From the NCBI GenBank assembly GCA_021786455.1, contig JAJYNF010000116.1, positions 1 through 21,724 of the forward strand: a stretch of 21,724 nucleotides of DNA. Reading direction: 5' to 3'. The first letter of the stretch is position 1; each line of letters opens with the position of its first letter. The DNA comes from Acidobacteriota bacterium. Lineage in GTDB: Bacteria > Acidobacteriota > Terriglobia > UBA7540. Below the pieces are notes generated by a model. That model saw nothing but the letters and a program-made list of their open reading frames with translations. It did no database searches and had not been told where the DNA came from. This document shows positions 13,849-21,634 of the stretch, in pieces. A program made the translations under genes and the position numbers.

Positions 13849-15235
13849 CTCCCACGCGGTTCTGCCGCTTCACGCGATACGGGGAGTCCAGTATCTTTCC
13901 GCCTTGCGCTTGTTGACGATCTTCGGGCAAATGGGAGGATTGCACGCCAAGCGCAAGGCCATCACGATCTGGTTCGGAAATACGCGAATCGTGCTGCGTG
14001 AAAATAACCGGATCGTCCGCATGGATAACGCCAAACTGCGTTTGGCGCATCCGGTTCGCGTGGTCAAGGGCGATTGGATGGTTCCGACGGAATTCCTGAC
14101 GTCGGTTCTGCCCACTCTATTGAATCAGCCTGTTCGTTACCGGGTCGCCGACCGTCAGGTTCTTATCGGAAATGTTCATCCCAACACGTTCAGCGTCGCT
14201 GCGTCGGCGGTCCCCCATGGGACAGAGCTTACGTTCCGTTTCACTCAACCCATCCAGCTTCAAACGGCGGCGCGCAACGGGAAATGGGTGATCTTCCTAG
14301 GCTCGCACCCGGTGGAATCCACGCAGTCTGCTTTCCGGTTTGCCAACTCTTATGTCCCCGAGGCGCGCTTTGACGACCAGGATGGCATCCCGAAGCTGAT
14401 CCTCACGCCCTCGAGCGTTGGCTTGGACTTTTTCCCAAGCCTGACAGGCGGCGGCCGGGTGCTGGTGGCGCTCGTGAAGCAGCCGCCGCCATCTCCCGCT
14501 TCTCGGCCACAGCCCACAGGGAACGTAGCGCGGCCTTTAGCCGCAACCGGCCAGAGCGCCGCCACGCTTCCGCAAGCTGCGACCGCTGTGCCGCCGATCA
14601 TCGCATCCCCCACTTTGCCCGTCGTGGTACTGGACGCTGGGCACGGCGGCACCGACGACGGGGCGCGCGGCGAAAACGGTTTGCTCGAGAAAAATCTCAC
14701 CGCTGAGCTGGTGGCGCGAGTCCGCGTGGCTCTGCTGGCTTCGGGGAAATATAAGGTCGTGCTGACCCGTGTCGGAGATGTCAATCTTTCATCCAACCAG
14801 CGGGATGTTATCGCCAACCTTGCCCATCCCCTTGCATTCATTAGCTTCCATGCGGGCAATATGGGCCTGGCCATCCCACGGATTAACGTCTATAGCTACG
14901 CCCCCTCTTCCCCGCCGGACCCCAACCTGATGGGGGCCGAATCACCCTTGTTCGTGCCGTGGAATCAGGTCCAACTCGCCTACGCCGCCGAGAGCCAGCA
15001 ATTGGCTCTCGACTTACAACAACAACTAGAAGCGACCACGCATGAGGCGGGCTCTAAGCCGTGGCAAGTGCCGGTTCGCGTGCTGAGGAGCGTGGCCGCC
15101 CCCGCGGTTGCTATCGAAGTAGGCAGCCTTGCCCCGGATACGAATCCCACTCCCCTCACCAATCCAACCTTTCAGAACCAAATCGCCATTGGAGTGGTAA
15201 TGGCGTTAGCGGCGTTCCAAGCGGGAGCCTCCTGA
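13718..15235 (+). CDS. N-acetylmuramoyl-L-alanine amidase (Amidase_3) with N-terminal stalk domains
   Basis: A zinc amidase cleaving the bond between MurNAc and the peptide stem. The 505 residues start with a basic segment and signal peptide (about 1-35). Residues 40-150 resemble a copper-amine-oxidase-N-like/stalk domain (LPLHAIRGVQYLSALRLL ... DWMVPTEFLTSVL), followed by an AMIN-like beta region (about 155-255) and a Pro/Ala-rich linker (255-300). The catalytic domain (302-503) has the zinc ligands and general base in place: H309 in LDAGHGG, E324, H378 in FISFHAG, and E467 in VAIEVGSL. The TTG start has only a weak ribosome binding site and is the most upstream codon possible (TGA just before). 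The gene ends 3 nt before the GerMN gene, so the two are coupled. Likely role: cell separation or wall turnover, exported to the periplasm. Confidence 0.9.
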   Translation: MSKDFQRRAWSRHWLVLLLFGCGIGFFWPSGRARSQNLIFYLPSSHAVLPLHAIRGVQYLSALRLLTIFGQMGGLHAKRKAITIWFGNTRIVLRENNRIVRMDNAKLRLAHPVRVVKGDWMVPTEFLTSVLPTLLNQPVRYRVADRQVLIGNVHPNTFSVAASAVPHGTELTFRFTQPIQLQTAARNGKWVIFLGSHPVESTQSAFRFANSYVPEARFDDQDGIPKLILTPSSVGLDFFPSLTGGGRVLVALVKQPPPSPASRPQPTGNVARPLAATGQSAATLPQAATAVPPIIASPTLPVVVLDAGHGGTDDGARGENGLLEKNLTAELVARVRVALLASGKYKVVLTRVGDVNLSSNQRDVIANLAHPLAFISFHAGNMGLAIPRINVYSYAPSSPPDPNLMGAESPLFVPWNQVQLAYAAESQQLALDLQQQLEATTHEAGSKPWQVPVRVLRSVAAPAVAIEVGSLAPDTNPTPLTNPTFQNQIAIGVVMALAAFQAGAS

Positions 15236-15238
15236 GAC

Positions 15239-15838
15239 ATGTCGCGCCGCGTGGCGTTGTTCAGCATTCTTACGGCTGTGGTTCTGGTGGGAGCGTTCTT
15301 TTATCTGCTTCGGTTGAAGCGGCTGACCTTTGCGCCGCAATCTCCCAAGGCGGAGGCGACTGCTCGCACCAAACTGCGCGAGGCCGCGCTGGAGCCGGCC
15401 TCCGGACCCACGCAACTGGTGACCTTATATTTTCCTTCCTATGCCGAAGGCTTGTTGAGGCCGGAGACACGTCCTTTAGCGTTGGCTGCCAACGACACGG
15501 ATCGGATTAAGCAGATCGTGCTGGCGCTGATTGAGGGCTCGCAGCAAGGGCTCGGGTCAGTGTTGCCGCCTACCGCAACCCTCCGCGCTGTTTTTCTGAC
15601 CGCTGACGGTACGGCGTTTCTCGATTTCTCGCAAGACGCCTTGACCAACTTTCCGCCCGGCATCGAAAGTGAGTCCCTGGCCGTTTACTCCATTGTGGAC
15701 TCGCTCGCAGTGAATGTTCCGGACGTCAAACGGGTCCAGTTCCTAATTCAAGGGCAGCAAGCGCATACGCTGGCCGGGCACATTAGCCTGAGCGGTTATT
15801 TCGTTCCGGATTCGTCTTTGATTGCGCCATCTCAGTAG
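15239..15838 (+). CDS. membrane-anchored GerMN-domain protein
   Basis: A 199-residue protein with one N-terminal membrane segment (about 7-24, VALFSILTAVVLVGAFFYLL) and a periplasmic GerMN domain (about 58-190): QLVTLYFPSYAEGLL, DRIKQIVLALIEGS, LPPTATLRAVFLTADGTAFLDFS, and VYSIVDSLAVNVPDVKRVQFLIQG. In Bacillus GerM acts in sporulation and germination at the wall; in non-sporulating bacteria the domain's role is not defined, but association with peptidoglycan or wall enzymes is common. The gene follows the amidase by 3 nt and is followed by rph after 16 nt, matching the gerM-rph-rdgB order of Bacillus subtilis. Confidence 0.88.
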   Translation: MSRRVALFSILTAVVLVGAFFYLLRLKRLTFAPQSPKAEATARTKLREAALEPASGPTQLVTLYFPSYAEGLLRPETRPLALAANDTDRIKQIVLALIEGSQQGLGSVLPPTATLRAVFLTADGTAFLDFSQDALTNFPPGIESESLAVYSIVDSLAVNVPDVKRVQFLIQGQQAHTLAGHISLSGYFVPDSSLIAPSQ

Positions 15839-15854
15839 AAGGAGAGCAAGCGGT

Positions 15855-16640
15855 ATGGTTTCGCCAACGCGACCTCTGCGAGGCATCCTATATTCCGGCG
15901 GCAAGCTCGTTCGCCCCAAGGGACGCGGTCCCCTCGAGCTGCGCGCAGTCGAGATCGTTCCCAACTTCATCTCCAGCGCCGAGGGGTCTGCGCTAATTAA
16001 GCTGGGAGAAACTCAGGTCATCTGCACCGCCTCCCTGGAGGAGACCGTGCCGCCGTTTTTGAAGGGCCAGGGACGAGGTTGGATATCGAGCGAGTATTCC
16101 ATGATTCCGCGGTCAACCGAGACTCGAACGCCCCGGGAAGCCGTCAAGGGCAAGCAGAGCGGGCGGACGATGGAAATTCAAAGGTTGATTGGTCGGTCGC
16201 TGCGCGCCATCACCGATCCGGAAGCTTTGGGCGAGCGGACGATTCTCATAGATTGTGACGTGATTCGAGCCGACGGTGGAACACGGACGGCTTCGATCAC
16301 CGGATCCATGGTTGCCCTGGGAATCGCATTACAGAAGCTGGTTCGAATGCATGTGCTGGAAAAGCAACCCTTGCGGGATTACGTCGCGGCCGTTAGCGTG
16401 GGCTTGTTCGGCGGTGAAGTCCTGCTGGACCTGGATTATGCGGAGGATTCCAACGCCGACGTGGACATGAACGTCATCATGACAGGAGCGGGTCAGTTGG
16501 TGGAAGTCCAAGCAACGGCCGAGACCACTCCATTCAGCAAGGACTTCCTGGCAGACCTCATTTCTGCCGCCGAACCTGCCATTGCCTATCTCGTCAGTTT
16601 GCAGAAGGCGACTCTCAAGTTGGCGCTGTCAAGCGCCTGA
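15855..16640 (+). CDS. rph: ribonuclease PH
   Basis: Phosphorolytic 3'-5' exoribonuclease trimming tRNA and other RNA 3' ends. The 261 residues contain GRGPLELRAVEI, ISSEYSMIPRSTETRTPREA, KQSGRTMEIQRLIGRSLRA and the phosphate-binding ADGGTRTASITG (about 139-150). LDLDYAEDSNADVDMNVIMTGAGQLVEVQATAE follows; all are strong RNase PH blocks. The usual RPDGR start motif reads RPKGR here, a mild deviation. The ATG at 15855 has AAGGAGAG 8 nt upstream and is preferred over the open frame from 15822. The C-terminus is a few residues longer than E. coli Rph. It lies in a run with GerMN and rdgB. Confidence 0.95.
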   Translation: MVSPTRPLRGILYSGGKLVRPKGRGPLELRAVEIVPNFISSAEGSALIKLGETQVICTASLEETVPPFLKGQGRGWISSEYSMIPRSTETRTPREAVKGKQSGRTMEIQRLIGRSLRAITDPEALGERTILIDCDVIRADGGTRTASITGSMVALGIALQKLVRMHVLEKQPLRDYVAAVSVGLFGGEVLLDLDYAEDSNADVDMNVIMTGAGQLVEVQATAETTPFSKDFLADLISAAEPAIAYLVSLQKATLKLALSSA

Positions 16641-16711
16641 CGCTTTCGCTCCTGCAAGAATCGGGCGAGCGCGCAAATCGCCAGACTCAGAAAAATGTTC
16701 TTAGGGGGACA

Positions 16712-17320
16712 ATGGCCAATCAGAAGCTTCTCTACCTCGCGTCCTCGAATAAAGGCAAGTTGCAGGAATACCGCGGGGCCGCAGCCGCTTGCGACATTGA
16801 AATTCAGGTTCTGCCCGGGTTTGATCGGTTTCCGCCATGCGAGGAGGACGGAGCAACTTTTGAAGAGAACGCGCGCAAGAAGGCGGTCTATTACAGCCAG
16901 TTCGCGACCGGGGTAGTATTCGCCGACGACTCTGGCATTTCAGTTGAGGCGCTTGGCGGGGCGCCTGGCGTCATCTCGGCGCGTTTCGCCGGCCCGGACG
17001 CCACGGAGGCTGACAACAATGCCAAGCTCCTGCGCGAACTCGCGCGGTATCCCGGCGACAGCCGCTCTGCCCAATACATTTGCTGGATCGCTCTCGCCCA
17101 AAGCCAGCGGGTCCTAGGAATGTTCGGAGGCTCGGCGAGCGGTTTCATCGAGGATTGCCCGAGGGGTTCAGGTGGCTTCGGCTACGACCCCTATTTCTTC
17201 TATCCTCCTCTTGGCAAAACCTTTGCGGAGCTCACGCCCGATGAAAAGTTCCAGGTGTCCCATCGAGGGAAAGCCTTTCGGAAGCTCCTGGATTTTCTGG
17301 CGAGACACGGCCCGGAGTAG
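16712..17320 (+). CDS. rdgB: dITP/XTP pyrophosphatase (Ham1/RdgB)
   Basis: Hydrolyses non-canonical purine triphosphates (dITP, XTP) to monophosphates, keeping deaminated bases out of nucleic acids. The 202-residue protein shows ASSNKGKLQEY (10-20), DGATFEENARKKA (46-58), VFADDSGISVEALGGAPGVISARFAG (69-94), GGFGYDPYFFYP (154-165) and VSHRGKAF (182-189), the full set of family motifs. Start at ATG 16712 behind AGGGGG. It lies 71 nt after rph, probably the last gene of the amidase-GerMN-rph-rdgB run. Confidence 0.95.
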   Translation: MANQKLLYLASSNKGKLQEYRGAAAACDIEIQVLPGFDRFPPCEEDGATFEENARKKAVYYSQFATGVVFADDSGISVEALGGAPGVISARFAGPDATEADNNAKLLRELARYPGDSRSAQYICWIALAQSQRVLGMFGGSASGFIEDCPRGSGGFGYDPYFFYPPLGKTFAELTPDEKFQVSHRGKAFRKLLDFLARHGPE

Positions 17321-17341
17321 ATGCCGCAGTTTCCTTGGCTA

Positions 17342-17388
17342 TCCTGAGTCAGGAAGATGGCCTGCTATGGCAGCCACTATGTTATATT
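17342..17388 (+). promoter_or_regulatory. dyad plus extended -10 upstream of hemQ
   Basis: TCCTGAGTCAGGA (17342-17354) is a perfect 13 bp palindrome around a central G. Downstream, TG (17380-17381), one base and TATATT (17383-17388) form an extended -10, with transcription expected near 17395. The dyad centre is then near -47, where activators often bind. No -35 is seen, fitting an extended -10 or activator-dependent promoter. Confidence 0.4.
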
Positions 17389-17451
17389 GTGGAGTTACGC
17401 GACTCATTGTGTCGGGCATCACTCTCGGAGTTAGCCAGGGGAGATTCGAGC

Positions 17452-18180
17452 GTGCCAACTCACGCAGAACATAGGAACTCGGATGCGAAAGATGAGCGGC
17501 GGCAATACGTCAACTTTGTTTTCTACAAAGTTGACCCTGCCTGGCGCCGCTTGCCGGGCGAAGAGCGAAAATGCGGGAAAATTCAATTCGCAGAGGTTGT
17601 CCGCAGGTATGAACCCGAAATGCTGGTGGTTCCATATTCGCTCGTAGGGATCCGCGGCGATTGCGACTTCATGCTTTGGCGGATTGGTTACGAACTGCCC
17701 AAGTTTCAGACGATGACGGCTGAGCTCTTGGCGACGGGCCTCGGCCAGTATCTGGCGACTCCGTACTCTTACCTGGCCATGACCAAGCGTTCGACTTATG
17801 TGCGGGAGCATCATCACGCCGATCAAGAGGGTACACGCCTTCGCCTGACCCCGGGCCAGTTCCGTTACCTTTTCGTTTACCCTTTCGTCAAGACGCGGGC
17901 CTGGTACCGATTGACCCAGCAAGCGCGGCAAGGAATGATGAATGAGCACATCGAGGTCGGCCATCGTTATCCCACCGTTCGGCTAAATACCACGTATTCC
18001 TTTGGACTCGACGACCAGGAATTCGTGGTCGCTTTTGAGAGCGATAAGCCGGAACATTTCCTGGATTTGGTTATGGAGCTTCGCCACGCTGAAGCGAGTA
18101 ATTACACACTGCGCGACACACCCGTTTTTACCTGTGTTCACCACGAGCTTGATCGTGTGTTGGACTTGCTCGGTGGATGA
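17452..18180 (+). CDS. hemQ: HemQ-type coproheme decarboxylase (chlorite dismutase family)
   Basis: Probably the last enzyme of the coproporphyrin-dependent heme pathway, decarboxylating coproheme III to heme b with H2O2. The 242 residues open with NFVFYKVDPAWRRLP and contain YSLVGIRGDCDFMLW, then PYSYLAMTKRSTYV and RYLFVYPFVKTRAWYRL. MMNEHIEVGHRYP and TTYSFGLDDQEFVVAFE follow. By alignment from memory with Listeria HemQ, Y143 in YPF corresponds to the radical tyrosine and H166 in NEH to the heme ligand, favouring HemQ over true chlorite dismutase (which carries a distal Arg). The GTG at 17452 with GGGGAG 8 nt upstream is chosen over the open frame from 17335, which would begin upstream of the predicted promoter. 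Confidence 0.88.
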   Translation: MPTHAEHRNSDAKDERRQYVNFVFYKVDPAWRRLPGEERKCGKIQFAEVVRRYEPEMLVVPYSLVGIRGDCDFMLWRIGYELPKFQTMTAELLATGLGQYLATPYSYLAMTKRSTYVREHHHADQEGTRLRLTPGQFRYLFVYPFVKTRAWYRLTQQARQGMMNEHIEVGHRYPTVRLNTTYSFGLDDQEFVVAFESDKPEHFLDLVMELRHAEASNYTLRDTPVFTCVHHELDRVLDLLGG

Positions 18181-18191
18181 GCACAGGTTGA

Positions 18192-18273
18192 TTGACGTGG
18201 GCCGCGAGATTGAGGTGTAAAGGCGTGGGTCATGCACTGCAGCTTGTTTCACCATTTTCCTTAAAAAAGGAAA
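18192..18273 (+). promoter_or_regulatory. candidate promoter and RBS-sequestering hairpin
   Basis: TTGACG (18192-18197), 18 bp, and TGTAAA (18216-18221) make a possible promoter. In the leader, TTTCCTT (18256-18262) and AAGGAAA (18267-18273) form a 7 bp stem with a 4 nt loop, and the right arm contains the AAGG ribosome binding site of the reductase gene at 18280. The stem is AT-rich, so its stability in vivo is doubtful. Confidence 0.35.
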
Positions 18274-18279
18274 GCTCCC

Positions 18280-19155
18280 ATGGACGTTGGGTTTATAGGG
18301 CTAGGCGCAATGGGCCAGCCGATGGCGAGAAATCTGGCCAAGGCCGGCCACACGGTGACGGTTTGGAATCGCACACGGGCTCGAAGTGAGCAACTGTTGG
18401 AGGCGGGTGGTCGGGTCGCCGCAAGCCCCCAGGATGCTTGCCGTGGAGACGCAGTTTTTTCCATGCTGGCCGACGATGCGGCCGTTGAGAGTGTATTCTT
18501 CGGCCATGAGGATTTGCTCGGCGCGCTAGGTGAGGAGACCATCCACATTTCCTCCAGCACAATCAGCGTGGCGTTTGCCCGGCGGTTGACTGAGGCTCAT
18601 CGAGCTGCCAAACATGCCCTCCTTGCGGCGCCCGTTTTCGGGCGGCCATCAGCGGCGGAGGCCGCTCAACTTGTGATGGCTGTTGCCGGCCCTTCAGAAG
18701 CCATCGCGCGCTGCCGGCCGCTGTTTGATGCTCTGGCCAAGAAAACGGTGGTCGTGGGCGAGGCCCCCCCGGCCGCCAACGTGTTCAAGCTGGCAGGCAA
18801 CTTCCTGATTGGCGCGGCGCTTGAGGCCTTGGGGGAAGCCTTCACTCTCATGCGCAAATCGGGTATGGACCCGCGCGTCTTCTACGACACGATGACCACG
18901 ACCCTGTTTGCCGCCCCTGTTTATCAGGGGTATGGTTCGCTGATTCTTGAGGAGAAATACCGGCCGGCAGGCTTTACGGTGGGTCTTGGTCTGAAGGATG
19001 CTCGCCTGGTTCTGGCGGCCGCCGATATCGCCTCAGCCCCCATGCCTTTGGCAAATATCATCCATGATCACTTGCTGACGGCCATGGCTCAAGGCCGCCA
19101 CGATGATGATTGGTCGTCGCTCGCCCGCGTCGTGGCGGAGAACGCGGGTCTGTAA
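18280..19155 (+). CDS. NAD(P)-dependent beta-hydroxyacid dehydrogenase-like reductase
   Basis: A 291-residue member of the 3-hydroxyisobutyrate dehydrogenase/6-phosphogluconate dehydrogenase family (also glyoxylate/succinic semialdehyde reductases). The Rossmann motif GLGAMG (7-12) opens the protein. N30-R31-T32 after the second strand suggests NADP preference. SSSTIS (91-96) and AAPVFGRPSAAE (116-127) form the substrate loop, and the catalytic lysine is K170 in NVFKLAGNFLI with N174. The all-helical C-terminal domain is complete. The usual DAPVSGG loop reads AAPVFGR, a variant seen in the imine-reductase-like and glyoxylate-reductase-like branches, so the substrate cannot be named. AAGG lies 9 nt before the ATG. 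Confidence 0.88.
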   Translation: MDVGFIGLGAMGQPMARNLAKAGHTVTVWNRTRARSEQLLEAGGRVAASPQDACRGDAVFSMLADDAAVESVFFGHEDLLGALGEETIHISSSTISVAFARRLTEAHRAAKHALLAAPVFGRPSAAEAAQLVMAVAGPSEAIARCRPLFDALAKKTVVVGEAPPAANVFKLAGNFLIGAALEALGEAFTLMRKSGMDPRVFYDTMTTTLFAAPVYQGYGSLILEEKYRPAGFTVGLGLKDARLVLAAADIASAPMPLANIIHDHLLTAMAQGRHDDDWSSLARVVAENAGL

Positions 19156-19249
19156 ACTTGCGCCCTCCCGACGAGCCCGGGGGGATAGACCGGCAGGGGA
19201 ACGGAGTTTTCCGCGCGGAGGCGCAATGGTGAGACAAGGAAAAATTTCG

Positions 19250-19957
19250 ATGCCCCGCAAATCAAAGGCGGCCGGCCGAAACAGCCCCGCGGCGAAACCG
19301 GCGCCTAAGAGAAATGGCGACCCCTCACCATCGAGGCTGAAAAAGATCTTTGCCGCGCTCGACAAACTTTTTCCCCAAGCCGAATGCGCCCTCTATTACA
19401 AAAACGCATTTCAACTCTTGGTCGCCACCATTCTTTCTGCGCAGTGTACAGATGAGCGCGTGAATAAGGTCACGCCGGAGCTTTTTCGCAAATATCCCAC
19501 AACCCAAGATTTTGCCGCGCTGGACCCGAAGGACCTCGAACCCGCAATTCATTCCACCGGCTTCTTTCGCAATAAAGCCAGGAACCTTGTCGCGGCGGCG
19601 CGCCAAATCTGCTCCGAGTATGGGGGGCAGGTACCTCGAACGATGGAGGAGATGCTAACCCTTCCCGGCGTGGCTCGTAAGACCGCCAACGTTGTTCTGG
19701 GGACCGCGTATGGTATTCCGACGGGCGTCGTGGTGGATACACACGTCTTCCGCATTGCGTCGCGGCTAGAGATCTCGAAGCAAAAAACGCCGGAAAAGGT
19801 GGAACAAGACCTGATGCGCCTGGTGCCGAAAGAGCGTTGGATCAGCTTTGGCCACCAGATGATTTGGTTCGGACGGAAAATCTGCCAAGCGCGAAAGCCG
19901 CTCTGCATAGACTGCCCGCTCGAAAGCATCTGCCAAGCTCCCGACAAAACCGTCTAA
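19250..19957 (+). CDS. nth: endonuclease III
   Basis: DNA glycosylase/AP lyase for oxidised pyrimidines. The 235 residues show FQLLVATILSAQCTDERVN (54-72) and the helix-hairpin-helix LPGVARKTANVVL with catalytic Lys144. VVDTHVFRIASRL contains Asp163. The [4Fe-4S] cluster ligands C212-x6-C219-x2-C222-x5-C228 are intact. A Lys/Pro-rich N-terminal extension of about 25 residues precedes the core. Two starts are possible: ATG 19250 (AAGGA, 9 nt spacing, chosen) and ATG 19226 (GGAGG, only 4 nt spacing). The frame opens earlier inside the reductase gene, but that part is not conserved. Confidence 0.95.
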   Translation: MPRKSKAAGRNSPAAKPAPKRNGDPSPSRLKKIFAALDKLFPQAECALYYKNAFQLLVATILSAQCTDERVNKVTPELFRKYPTTQDFAALDPKDLEPAIHSTGFFRNKARNLVAAARQICSEYGGQVPRTMEEMLTLPGVARKTANVVLGTAYGIPTGVVVDTHVFRIASRLEISKQKTPEKVEQDLMRLVPKERWISFGHQMIWFGRKICQARKPLCIDCPLESICQAPDKTV

Positions 19958-20035
19958 CAACGCCTGTCGCGGCCCGGCCGGGGTTAAAACATCCTGCGGC
20001 GTTTCCGCCTTGACAGACACGTCCTGTCGCTTACC

Positions 20036-21004
20036 CTAGAACCGCTCTTCACCCCGGCGCGCGATCTCCCGGTTGAGTTCCTGGGGCAGAACGAAGGTAA
20101 CCCGTTCCTGGACAGCCTCAACTTCCTCAACCGTCGAGGCGCCCGCTCGCCGGAGAAATTCCACCACCTCCTGGACTAAATGCTCGGGGGCGGAGGCGCC
20201 TGCGGTCAGCAATACGCACTCGACGTCTTCCAGCCATGCGGGATCAATCTCCGAAGCATCGTCAATCAAATAGGCGCGCACGCCGCAGCTCTCCGCAACC
20301 TCACGCAGGCGCTTGGAGTTTGAGCTGTTGTCAGATCCGAGCACCAGCACGAGTTGGGCGTCCTGGGCCAGGTGCTTGATCGCGGTTTGGCGGTTTTGCG
20401 TGGCGTAACAGATATCGTCGCTGGAAGGCGTCACTAGGCGCGGGAACCTTCGCCGCAGCGCGTCAAGAACCACCTGGGCGTCCTCCACGCCAAGTGTCGT
20501 CTGCGTGATGGCAGCAACTCGCTCGGGATGGGCGATGGCAACCTTCTCGGCTTCCTCGACGCTGCACACCAACTCAATGCTTCCAGGAACTTCCCCCATC
20601 GTGCCCTCGACTTCTTCGTGGCCGGCATGCCCGATGAGGATAATCGAGTAGCCTTCCTGCGCAAAGCGGAGCGCCTCCAGATGGACCTTGGTCACCAGAG
20701 GGCAAGTCGCGTCAATCACTTTCAAGTGGCGGGCGGCGGCGCGAGATCGAACAGCGGGTGAAACCCCGTGAGCGCTAAAAATGGCGACCGCACCCTCTGG
20801 GATGCTCTCGACTTCTTCCACAAATATAGCCCCCTTCCGAGCCAAAGACTCAATCACGTAGCGGTTGTGGACGATTTCCTTGCGCACATAAATCGGGGGC
20901 TCAAATAATTCCAGCACCATGTTAACAATGTCAATGGCGCGATCCACGCCGGCACAAAATCCCCGCGGCCGAGCCAGAACCACCCTTTCAAGTTTCCTGG
21001 GCAA
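20036..21004 (-). CDS. ispH: 4-hydroxy-3-methylbut-2-enyl diphosphate reductase
   Basis: Last step of the MEP isoprenoid pathway, reducing HMBPP to IPP and DMAPP with an iron-sulfur cluster. The 322 residues carry the cluster cysteines C17 (RGFCAGVDRAI), C101 (DATCPLVTKVH) and C199 (DDICYATQNRQ). Substrate and catalytic residues are H46, H79 (SAHGVS), H129 and E131 (GHAGHEEVEGTMGE), the GSDNSSNSKRL motif and S271. The start is a TTG at 21004 with AGGGG six bases upstream, immediately before the conserved VVLARPRGFCAG. The gene converges on nth with 78 bp between them, where GACAG/CTGTC (20012-20028) is the only small inverted repeat. Nothing key is missing. Confidence 0.95.
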   Translation of the reverse strand: MPRKLERVVLARPRGFCAGVDRAIDIVNMVLELFEPPIYVRKEIVHNRYVIESLARKGAIFVEEVESIPEGAVAIFSAHGVSPAVRSRAAARHLKVIDATCPLVTKVHLEALRFAQEGYSIILIGHAGHEEVEGTMGEVPGSIELVCSVEEAEKVAIAHPERVAAITQTTLGVEDAQVVLDALRRRFPRLVTPSSDDICYATQNRQTAIKHLAQDAQLVLVLGSDNSSNSKRLREVAESCGVRAYLIDDASEIDPAWLEDVECVLLTAGASAPEHLVQEVVEFLRRAGASTVEEVEAVQERVTFVLPQELNREIARRGEERF

Positions 21005-21289
21005 GGTTTTCCCCTGCGCGCCTGCCTAGCTGGCAAGCATGCTGATTCTCCTATGGTAACAGATAACCCCTGGGGCTCCAAAATGCATTTCCAGTCGCGA
21101 GGCTACCCGGAGTGACTGTAAAACGCCAGAAGATAACACTCGGGATTGCTTAAACTGGATGCGCGTGAGCGCAGAACCCGAGGCGCACGCTACTGTTGAT
21201 TCTAGTCGAAGCTCATCACGGCAAGGGCCAATTGCAAGATAAGTCGTTTGGGTGTTCAAGCGGGGGGCTGAGTTTTCACTACCTTCCCG

Positions 21290-21469
21290 ATCCAGTTCGA
21301 AGCGTTCGGGCAGCGTGACATGGAGCTGATGCAAGAGTCGTTTTTGCCTGCTGCAAGGTGGTTCGGCGATACGGTGCAGGCGAAGCTCGCGCCCGTCGGC
21401 GGCGGGCAGCGCGATGGCGGCGCTCTGAAGCGTCGCCCTCCGCGTCCCTGGCGCGGCGCTCGACATCAC
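21290..21469 (-). pseudogene. possible decayed transposase C-terminal fragment
   Basis: On the minus strand, LQSAAIALPAADGRELRLHR followed by IAEPPCSRQKRLLHQLHVTL resembles the extreme C-terminus of some IS4/IS1634-type DDE transposases, where a beta strand with ADGRELRL precedes a 'TEP...Q..LL..L.L.LP' helix. This is from memory and the match is short. The frame is closed by a TAG at 21515-21517 and the remainder is not transposase-like, so only a relic would be present. Confidence 0.25.
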
Positions 21470-21615
21470 GCCAAGGCTCTGAGGAACAAAATCGCCGCGC
21501 GGCGAGTGAAATGGCTACTCCAGCGTTTGCAACGGAAATTGCCCGAGGCCGACAAAGCCACCTTTCTGGCCTTGATGGAGGGTGCGAGGACCGCGTTAGA
21601 GGGAGTAGGGCCGCT

Positions 21616-21630
21616 GGCCGTTCGCCGGCC
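21616..21630 (-). terminator. hairpin just past rplI
   Basis: On the minus strand, GGCCG and CGGCC form a 5 bp all-GC stem around a GCGAA loop, beginning 4 nt after the rplI stop. No T-run follows, so termination is uncertain. Confidence 0.3.
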
Positions 21631-21634
21631 GGTT

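Larger units (their letters stand above)
21005..21634. other. 630 bp gap between rplI and ispH
   Basis: No intact gene is supported. It holds a terminator-like hairpin after rplI, a possible transposase remnant (21290-21469, minus), and just before ispH a four-codon ATG-CTT-GCC-AGC-TAG frame on the minus strand (near 21040) with AGGAG seven bases upstream. No clear ispH promoter was found. Confidence 0.4.
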
